From Eonycteris spelaea (lineage: Eukaryota > Chordata > Mammalia > Chiroptera > Pteropodidae): 64,000 nucleotides of DNA. Of this stretch, positions 56,391 through 64,000 are shown in pieces. The notes beneath the pieces were generated by a model. It was not told the DNA's origin. It ran no database searches and was given only the letters and a program-made list of their open reading frames with translations. The position numbers and the translations under genes are program-made. The DNA is taken from positions 11,013,501 through 11,077,500 of the forward strand of contig PUFA01000003.1 of the NCBI GenBank assembly GCA_003508835.1, in the 5' to 3' direction. The number at the start of each line of letters is the position of its first letter. The stretch's first letter is position 1.

Positions 56391-58599
56391 ATGCTCAGCC
56401 TGGAGATGTGGAACTGGAGCTTTTTAGTCCCACCTGCTTCAGGCCATACTTAGTCCTGGCACAGCAGGTCGGGGCTGGGCTTGCACGCACAGTGGTGGTG
56501 GCAGTAGGAAGCGAAGGACCACAGCAGTGGGGAGGAAGTTGGGGCGGGGCTGGGTCTAACACTGCATCTGTACCCTATGCCCAAGGCTCTCTGCAGCTCG
56601 TGCTGTGCATCTTCCATCAGACTGCAGACCCCTGAGTCATGGAGTCAGTGCTGGCAGATGGCCCTAGCAGATCCTAGGACCTCTTTGCTAGAAATAGCTT
56701 CTCAATTCTCATACAGATTATGTCCTAAAGGGATATAGGGTGTGAGTGTGTCATTCGCTGTGCTGTCTCTCCATGTGCTGGGGATGGAGGTGGGGCAAGA
56801 AAAAGCATCTCAGGGAATGTATAAATTTATCCTGGCCTTGCCTTAAGAAAACCCAGCCACCAATCCATCAAAAATGAATTTGAGTTTGGATAACATTAGC
56901 GTTTAAGGCAATGATCTTCTCTTGTATTGATTCTCTGTGGGTTGAAATGGAAACATTTTTAGAAATGTTGTCTTAGGTTTCCTTAATCTGCGTGGCTCAG
57001 GGAGGAAAAGCTGTTGTCACTCGTGCTAATAACCACAAGGAACATGGTTCTAAAGTGCTTAGCTGGAAAATGAATTTCAGAAGCCAGCCCTGGTCAGGTC
57101 TCCAGGGAAGCTGTTTCCTAAAAATTCAACCTTTTTGTTTCCTTCAAGGGAGTTGCCTCAGGTGCAGAGCCACTTGGGAAATAAAAACCAACAAGCAGAA
57201 TTAAGGATTCCCAGGAAGAGAGGAGGTGGCATAGGGTGGAGTCCTCATTGTCTGGGGTGAGGTGAGGGAGGACTGCTTGTTCAGTTGACTTTGGAAGCCC
57301 AAGGGAGGCCTCTGCCACCCCTCATCCAAAATAAATACGTTTGGCATTCTTTTGTGAGACACGTTCTTTAAGTTAAGCCATGAAGATACTTGTTCAAATG
57401 TGCATGACATTTGACTGTTTTAGTGGGAAATATGTGTTGTTAGCATTAGTCACAGAGTAAAGGGTCCTGAGGTGAGGGACAAGTTGGATGGAAAGCAGAG
57501 AAAGGACCAAGATTTGCAGCATGGGACACTGCTCAGTTAAATAAGAGCAGGGCGCAGCTGGCAAAGGACAGAGAGGTCGTAGGTATCTCGGTTTGGTGTC
57601 TAAATGCATGGAGTTTGGCTTCCCCCGAAAAGGAGCTCTGGTCCTGCTAAAAGAAGTCATGTCTATTTGTAGTTCGGGCTGAGCTTCCTAAAGACCCAAC
57701 AGTTGAAGCCTTGTGTCCCAACCCTTTGCCTTTGCCGTAGGAGAGAAAAGTAGGGAGGTCAAAATCAGAATGAAAATGGAGATCAGCAGCCCCTCCCCCT
57801 TAGAACTTGCCTTTTTGCCTCTGGAGACTAGTAGAGCCCTTGTGGGTATTTGCATAAAGATAAGCTCTATTTGTATAAAGTGTTGGCACAGTTATCAATG
57901 CCTCCCAGAGGAGCAATCTGTCCTGCGGCCTTTTCCATTTGTCACCTGAGGTTTGTTACTTTGCACCTCTCTTGCTTCTTACCACCCACTTGTCCTGACC
58001 CAGATCTGTGAGGCCAGAGTGTAGGAGGGTGATGACGGATGGATGGACCTGTCTTCCCAGCCACTAAGGAGGGTCCAAATCCTGCCTCCCTCAGGGACTG
58101 GCCTTCCTTTTCCTCTTCTCATCCTCCTGCGGCTCTCTGGCAACGTGCTCCTCCAGAGTAACACCTTTATTTTCACTGTAAGTAGTTTGCTTCTAACAGT
58201 TATGATCCGTGTTTCCTTCAGCATCTTGTCTTTGGGCACGGCCCGTGTGCATGTGGACCTAGACCTCAGGATGTGAGCAGGGGCGGCCTCTTCAATTCCT
58301 GACAGGTGATCAGAGCTCGGGGAGTGGGTTTCTACTGTCACATTGTTAAGACTCTTTACTTTGGAAGTACAGATGCTCAGTTCACATCAGGAGTTGGGGT
58401 TTATATCAGGTGAGGCCAGAGCAGACACAGGCTGAACATCCTAGGACAGGAACTTAGGAGAGCAGAGCCATGCTGCGGCAGTAATGAATGGGGCACAGGG
58501 GGCTTTCAGATTCTAGGTCAGCTCTGCCGTCATCTATCTACTTGTGGAGAGGAAATCTTACACACTCCCCTGCTTCTAACACTGTAGTCTTCTGTTGGC
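56391..58599. other. Unique sequence, no gene seen
   Basis: About 2.2 kb without a confident repeat. Frames at 57979-58341 (minus) and 58043-58276 (plus) overlap and resemble nothing known. The 56870-57110 and 57840-57910 parts are repeat-free and AT rich, and could be conserved. Confidence 0.42.
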
Positions 58600-58695
58600 A
58601 TGTCCATTTGTCCTACAGGCTTAGGGCTTCTGATGTCTAGTGCAAAGCTGGACACATCCTCAGTACCCATAAATATTTGTGGAATAAGTAAGTGT
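58600..58695 (+). mobile_element. L2 LINE 3' terminus
   Basis: TGTCTAGTGCAAAGCTGGAC near 58633, then CAGTACCCATAAATATTTGT near 58661: a decayed L2 ending. Confidence 0.6.
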
Positions 58696-59384
58696 GTACT
58701 GCCTAGGTTATCATGAAAACATCTCCTTTTCATCCACCTAGATTATTAGCATATTTAGCAGGGAGCCCTATTTAAAAAATCTGTAATGCCTAAGGACCAG
58801 GTATACAAATGGAGATTATTAAATGCTTACACTGCTTGGTAAATAAGCAGAAACGGAACAGATATTAGGAGATATGGCCTGCCAGCCTTCCTAATGGGGA
58901 CTTTGGAGAACTATAGTTCAGCTTGTCTAGTAGGAAATAATTAGACCTTTGAGTGGGAAAACTGAGCAGGTGGGATAAGGGACTGAGGAAATAAAACAAT
59001 ATCTTATTCCAGGGGCCTCAGGGCAGAGCATGGAACCACTTGACTATAAGGAGAAAAATGACCCTCTTAAACCTCATTAACTCAAATTCTACTAATTTAG
59101 AGTAAGCAATCACTCAGAACCTCAGAACTTAATTTTGCTTTTGCAGCTTGAAAAATGTGTCTGTGAAGTCAGTGAGCAGTGTCAGAAGGGAAGCAGGAAG
59201 TGGGGATAGGGGAAGAATCCAGCTGACTGCCGACTGCCAGGCATAGGCCCAGTGTCAATGCTTAGGAAATTCTCACTGACTTCTTGTTTATGGAGGCTCA
59301 GGGTCCCTTTTGTGCGTGCCACCCTCCAAGATGGCCCTTAGCACAATGCAACAGACTGGGCACCCCTGGAGGACAATGCCCTCG
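58696..59384. other. Unique sequence, no gene seen
   Basis: Nothing recognisable. Confidence 0.4.
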
Positions 59385-59455
59385 TTCCCTTTTCTCTGTA
59401 TCCCAAGTTCAGAGCCTCCCTAAATAAATGTTTTTTTGAGTGAATAGATAAAGCT
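59385..59455 (+). mobile_element. L2 LINE 3' terminus
   Basis: TCCCTAAATAAATGTTTTTT near 59417 followed by GAGTGAATAGATAAA fits the L2 tail. Confidence 0.6.
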
Positions 59456-60399
59456 TCAACAGAACAGTCTTTACATAAAAAATGATGCTGTGTTTATTTC
59501 AAATAGCCATTATTCCAGGAATGAGGTTTTATAGTTTTTAGCCAAGTCTCGAATGAATTGGTCTCCCAAACCTGGTATTACCACTATAGAGTCAATATTG
59601 AGAAGACAATTTGATGATAAGATTAAAGCCAATAGATTTTGAGTAGCTAACCTAATGGTAGTTAGATGCTTCATGTTATGTTTTTTCTTACAAAGGTGCC
59701 TACCCTCTCCCTCATTCTAGGATCTCAGGTCATGAAGAAGAAAATGAGTGAATGAGCGAGTGAGTGGATGAATGGATGCTTTACAGTCGCCCTTATTGTG
59801 GTTCAGATCCTATATCTCATGTTGTGGTCAGGGTGCCTCCTTATGGGATTGGGTGCACAGGAAGAAGCTATGATGGGCTTTAGTGGTGTGGACAAGCCTG
59901 GCTGGAGCTGGAGCCCAGCTGGGTGAAGAACAGCCCTAGAAGTACAAACCTAAGGGCAAGTGTGGGTGGAAGGCCAGCTTTTTTTGTAGGAGAGACTCTT
60001 ACGGTGAAGTGCTGAGAAACACCTAGATAATGCTCTAGCAAATAGCCTCAGGGAAGTCCTAAAAAGGGTAGGAGGAGGGATCACTTGTCAGCAACCAAGG
60101 TCCTGGCCAGCAGGCGTTATCCCAGGAACATTGGCAGGTCCCAGGGTCTGGCCTTATACCCACAGAGCTGCTGTAGTTCAAGGCTAGGAACCTAGTCCTG
60201 GAGGATGTATAGAACAGGACATGTATTTAGGTGCAAAGAAAAGGACATGGATAAGTTTACTAGTCTCAGGTGAGTATTATTTGTCATGAGAATAAGATAG
60301 TAGCCCAGTTACTAGTACTGGTAAAGAGAGGAGACGTCTGAGAAATTCAAAGGGAGGGCTTACAGAAATGACTGACTCAGCTGGTTATAGATTAACCAC
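59456..60399. other. Unique sequence with a short (TGAG/TGAA)n tract
   Basis: A tetranucleotide tract of GAGTGAATGAGCGAGTGAG type lies at 59744-59779. Nothing else is recognised. Confidence 0.42.
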
Positions 60400-60738
60400 A
60401 TCCTATAGATCACTGAATGGCATTCTAGAAACTCTTGTCACACCTACAAGAGAAACGATCCATAAATAAATAGGACTGGTGGTCTGGGAATTCCTTCCCC
60501 CTTGCAGCACCCACCTGAAACTCCCCCTCCCATCCTGAGTCAGGAGGTGTATATAGTAGAACCTCAGACAAATGGACACTGCAGAGGTACATAAGCTGTA
60601 AGAAATCTAACCAAAGAGAGCTCATGCCTTTGTGCTGTTCAAAGCCTCACGTGCCCTGTTGGCTAATAAATTCTCCTTCCTCTAACAAAGTTGTCTGAGT
60701 GTCCAGTTTCCTCCTTCGGGTGCTGCTTCCTGCAACAC
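60400..60738 (+). mobile_element. ERV-type LTR, solo
   Basis: The element order is that of a retroviral LTR. A TATA box (GTGTATATAGTAG) lies at 60547, a polyadenylation signal AATAAA at 60665, a GT-rich downstream part (AAGTTGTCTGAGTGTCC at 60690), and it ends TGCAACA at 60738. The 5' edge is uncertain. No primer-binding site or coding sequence follows, so it is probably a solo LTR. The family is not identified. Confidence 0.55.
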
Positions 60739-60959
60739 TGGGACATGAAGGCCAATATATTCGGACAGAGGTGACTTAGAGCTGAATCCTCTGAGTAACA
60801 ATCTACAATTATTTCAATTCCTTTTGGTAATAACTATCTCTAGAGAAAGAGTGAAAGTGGGCAGAGGTTCCTCTTGAGTCATAAGGCAGTATAGGATTCC
60901 TAGGTGTCAGATGTAGGACAGCGCCAGAATCGGTGGACCAATTAATTTGGACAAATCCT
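60739..60959. other. Unassigned sequence
   Basis: Nothing recognisable. Confidence 0.4.
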
Positions 60960-63565
60960 TCTACAGAGGACAAGAAAAGATGAACAACAACAACAAAAAT
61001 GAGCAGTCTGAAGGCACTGTAAAGCTAACAAAGTAGTGAAGAATTTCTCAGGAGATCGAAATCCAGAGATGTGGCACTGGTAAATTACCTTCAACTTGGT
61101 GAACTAGAAATAAAAGAACCCTCTCAAGACTCCAGCCTAACTTGAGTTATTGGAACACCCAGAAATTCTTGATAGAAATTCTTGAAACTGGATTAACGTA
61201 ATCCAAGCATGAAAACCCACATGCTGAAAATATCATGTACAGACTTTAAAATAATTATATTTACTATTTTCAAGACACTAAGACAAGATTGAAATTTCAG
61301 CAGAGAACCAGAAACAATAAAATTGATATAACAGATTTAAAAAATTAGTTACATAGAAATCGTAGAGAAATAATACTCCAGGTCAAGAATTTTATGGAAT
61401 GATTTACTTGAATATTAGACATAGTTAAAGAGAGAATTAGCTGGAATATAGATCTGAAGAAAATATTCATGATCAGAATAGAACCTGGTCGTGAAGAGGA
61501 GAAAAAAGGAGAAAAAAGGAGAGGAAAAAAAAAAAAAACCAGAAAAAAGAGGCAAGAAACAGAGGAAAGATGATATATTCTATCACGTTAAATTGAACCC
61601 TCAGAAATAGAAGAGAGAATGGGGCGAAGAAATATATTTGAAGAAATAATATTGAAGAAATTCCCAACATCGTTAAAAGAGATTAAGCTAGAATTTAAAA
61701 AATGCTATAAACAACAGGCAATAAAAATAAATAAACAAACAAACAAACAAATAAATAAAATCTCATGCAGCCCCATCACTTTAAAATTTCAGAAAATGGA
61801 AGACAAAAAAACTTTTTAAAGCAGTTATGGATGAAAGACAGATTGCCTTTAAAGTATAATAATTAGATTGAAGGATAACTTTACAATAGAAAAAAAAGAA
61901 AAAAAGCCAAAAGACAATGGAATAATCTGTTTAATGTGCCGAAAGAAAATAACTACTGATCTAGAATTTTATCCTCTAAGAAGACACCCTTCAGGAATGA
62001 AGGCAAAATAAAGACATTTTCATACAAACAAAAACAAATTTGTAACCAGCAGTCTTACACTAAATGAAAAGCTAAGGGCATTCTTCAGGTGGAAAGAAAG
62101 AGAGCTGAGATGGAAGAATAAGGATGCAAGAAGGAATGAAGAGTGAAAAACAGTAAATATATGACCAAAGCTAAATGACTACTGAATGTATAAAATAATG
62201 ATAATGTTGCATTATGGAGTTTAATATTTATATGAATTAAAATAAATGGAAAAGTGTCACATGAGTTAGGAGAGGGCTAAATAAAATAATAGTGCTCAAA
62301 TGTCTTGTTCCTGTCCAAGAAAAGATAGAGTTTCCAATTAACATTAGATTTTGATACATTAAAAATGCAAGTAATAGTTTTTAGTTTAACTACTAATAGG
62401 ATAGAAAAATAAATGTATAATTTACAAGCTAGTACATGACTATCCTATTAAAGAGAAAAGAAAAGCAACATAGAATAAGAAAGACAAGTATAAACAAATA
62501 TAAAGTGGTAGATTTAAACACACATATATCCATAATTACATTAAATGTAAATGGACTCCAATTATGAAAAGACAAATATTGTTAGACTGGGTTAAAAATA
62601 TTTTAGCTGTATTTAGTTTTTGAGATATACAACTAAAACATTAGGATAAAAAATTAAAATTAAAAGAATAGGAAAAGATATACTATGTTAAGATCAGAGA
62701 AAGTAAGCTTAAAAGTAAAAACATTACTAGAGATAGAATTTCTTAATGATTAAAGGTCAATTTACTAGGAAGAAATAGTAATTGAAAATCTGCATATATC
62801 TAAAAATATGAGTTTAACACATAGAGAGTAAAAGTTGACAAATCTAAAAGGAAAAATAAATCTACAAGTACCACGTACAGGATGTATTTAGCATTTAGCA
62901 TTCAATGATTAAAAGAATAAAGAGAAAATAAATGAGTAGAGATAGAAAATATTTTTTTAAAATGATGAACAAATTTGACTTAATATATATGTATAGTAAT
63001 ATATATGACACACTGTACCTAAGAACTACAGAATGTACATTTTTTTCAAATTTGACTACATCCTGAACCATTAAGCAAGCCTTAATATTTTGAAATATTA
63101 GAATCATAAGGAGTGTGTTCTCTGATCATAAAACAAATGATCTAAACATAAATAAAAGGATAACTAGAAAAATCCTCATTTGTTTGGACATTAAGAAATA
63201 TATTTCTAAATAACCTGCTAGTGAAAAAAGTCACAAAGTAAAATAGAAATTATTTGGAACTGAATTATAATAAACATAAAATATATCAAGTATTGTGGAA
63301 TTCAGCAAAAGAAATATTCGAGGAAAATTTTATGCCCATAATGTACAAATTAAAAAAATAAATGGTGAAAAATAACAACATAAGCATCATTGCATTAGCA
63401 GATTAAAGCAGAAAAATTATGTGATTCTTTCAGGAAGTATGAAAAAGACATTTGACAAAATTCTTGATTAAAAAAAAAACTAGCAATCTAGGAGTAAAAA
63501 TAAACTCCCTTGTAGTAAAGGATAATCTTTCTGATTAAGGATATCGACAAAAATCCCACCATAAA
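60960..63565 (+). mobile_element. HAL1/L1 body, sense
   Basis: A sense L1-type body. ORF1-region sequence runs from about 61420 (AGAGAGAATTAGCTGGAATA at 61430) past AAAGACATTTTCATACAAAC near 62011 and GATGCAAGAAGGAATGAAGA near 62124. ORF2 start sequence follows (ATAATTACATTAAATGTAAA near 62531, TATGTTCTCTGACC-like at 63115). A deletion before about 63400 brings in a later ORF2 piece. An A/AAAC-rich tract lies at 61720-61760. Confidence 0.85.
61619..62045 (+). pseudogene. L1/HAL1 ORF1 remnant
   Basis: ORF1 encodes the RNA-binding chaperone of the L1 particle. The stretch starting MGRRNIFEEI (61619) matches the conserved ORF1 segment that normally reads about ENIFEEI. Further on, in other frames, come sequences for the C-terminal RNA-binding part, up to near 62040. 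An inserted AAAC-rich tract, frameshifts and stops break the frame, so no protein can be made. Identification is from memory of L1 ORF1. Confidence 0.7.
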
Positions 63566-64000
63566 ATAATCTTTTATTTCATTTAACATAATGTCTTCTA
63601 GGTATATCCATGTTTTTGTAAATGTCAGGATTTCTTGGTTTTTTTTTTTGCCTGAATAATATTCCTGTGTGCATATGTGTGTGCATGTGTGTGCATGCGT
63701 GTGCATATTTATCAAATTTTCTTTATCCATTCATCCATTGATGGACATTTAGATTTCTTCCATGTCTTGGCTATTGTTAATGCTGTTGCAATGAATATGG
63801 AAGTATAAATATCTCTTGGAGATCCTGATATTAATTCCTTTGGATGTACACCCAAAAGTGGGATTGCTGGATCATATGGTAGTTCTATTTTAATTTTCTG
63901 AGGAACTGCCATATTGTTTTCTGTAATGACTGCACCAATTTCCATTTCCACCAGCAGTGCACAAGAGTTCCAATTTCTTCACATCTTTGCCATGTGGTTT
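63566..64000 (-). mobile_element. L1 ORF2 end, antisense, runs off the window
   Basis: Reverse complement of the last part of ORF2: TTCATTTAACATAATGTCTT near 63578, TTATCCATTCATCCATTGAT near 63724, GGGATTGCTGGATCATATGG near 63860 and CACCAGCAGTGCACAAGAG near 63949. It meets the sense HAL1/L1 body at about 63566. A GT/GC-rich tract lies inside it at 63665-63706. Confidence 0.92.
63712..63951 (-). pseudogene. L1 ORF2 C-terminal remnant
   Basis: An 80-codon open stretch from the C-terminal region of the L1 reverse transcriptase. Residues 23-34 read ELPYDPAIPLLG, the conserved L1 motif, and KTWKKSKCPSMDEWIKKI near the end matches the region that normally has NKPNVPSMDEWIKK. The copy is cut off by the window edge on its upstream side and loses the ORF2 stop region near 63566. 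It is an inactive fragment, better preserved than the L1 at 12565. Confidence 0.9.

Noticed and set aside
58043..58276. 77-codon hydrophobic plus frame as a small membrane protein
   Set aside because: It is opposed by a 120-codon minus frame. It has no recognisable family or start context, and codon use is not distinctive.
1..64000. CpG island, tRNA gene, miRNA hairpin or intact snRNA
   Set aside because: None was recognised on either strand. Without folding and covariance searches, a miRNA cannot be excluded.

Overview
The window is mammalian nuclear DNA with no gene that can be called as functional. It looks like intergenic sequence or the inside of a large intron. No open frame exceeds 168 codons and none that I could read matches a known host protein. 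The longer frames over repeats are antisense or decayed L1 sequence. I recognise no CpG island, spliced exon or intact RNA gene.

Lineage. The old repeats are those of all placental mammals: L2, MIR, MER5, Tigger, MLT1-group LTRs and old L1/HAL1. No clade-typical SINE was seen (no Alu, SINEC, ERE, Bov-tA or B1/B2). Two younger L1 3' ends (18103-18350 and 39455-39960) look like L1 3'UTRs I know from bats, such as the stretch around 39595 reading CACCTGGCACCATACATAG. A bat, perhaps from a lineage with few VES SINEs, is my best guess. This rests on memory of repeat consensus sequences and was not searched.

Layout. 0-9 kb: L2, a sense L1 3' end, two MLT1-type LTRs and microsatellites. 9-13.3 kb: antisense old L1, MIR and MER5. 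13.3-16.5 kb: mostly unique. 16.5-18.6 kb: a long antisense L1 interrupted by a short twin-primed L1 with a target-site duplication. 18.8-37 kb: mostly unique sequence with scattered MIR and L2, one Tigger MITE and several AT-rich blocks that resemble conserved noncoding elements. 37.5-40.8 kb: a nested cluster in which old antisense L1/HAL1 is interrupted by a Tigger element, an antisense U6 snRNA pseudogene and a younger L1 3' end. 41-59.5 kb: unique sequence with a MER1-like hAT element, more LTRs, L2 and MIR, and one possible processed retrocopy. 60.4-60.7 kb: an ERV-type LTR. 61-64 kb: a sense HAL1/L1 body abutting an antisense L1 3' region that runs off the window.

Nothing here amounts to a new biological system. 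The points most worth checking are the nested L1/Tigger/U6 cluster, the twin-primed L1, the opposed L1 pair at the right edge, a tandem duplication at 21.1-21.3 kb, a possible retrocopy at 54.5 kb, several Z-DNA-prone tracts, and the candidate conserved noncoding blocks, of which 31.3-31.7 kb and 35.7-36.1 kb look best. Repeat subfamily names are from memory and should be read as class-level calls.
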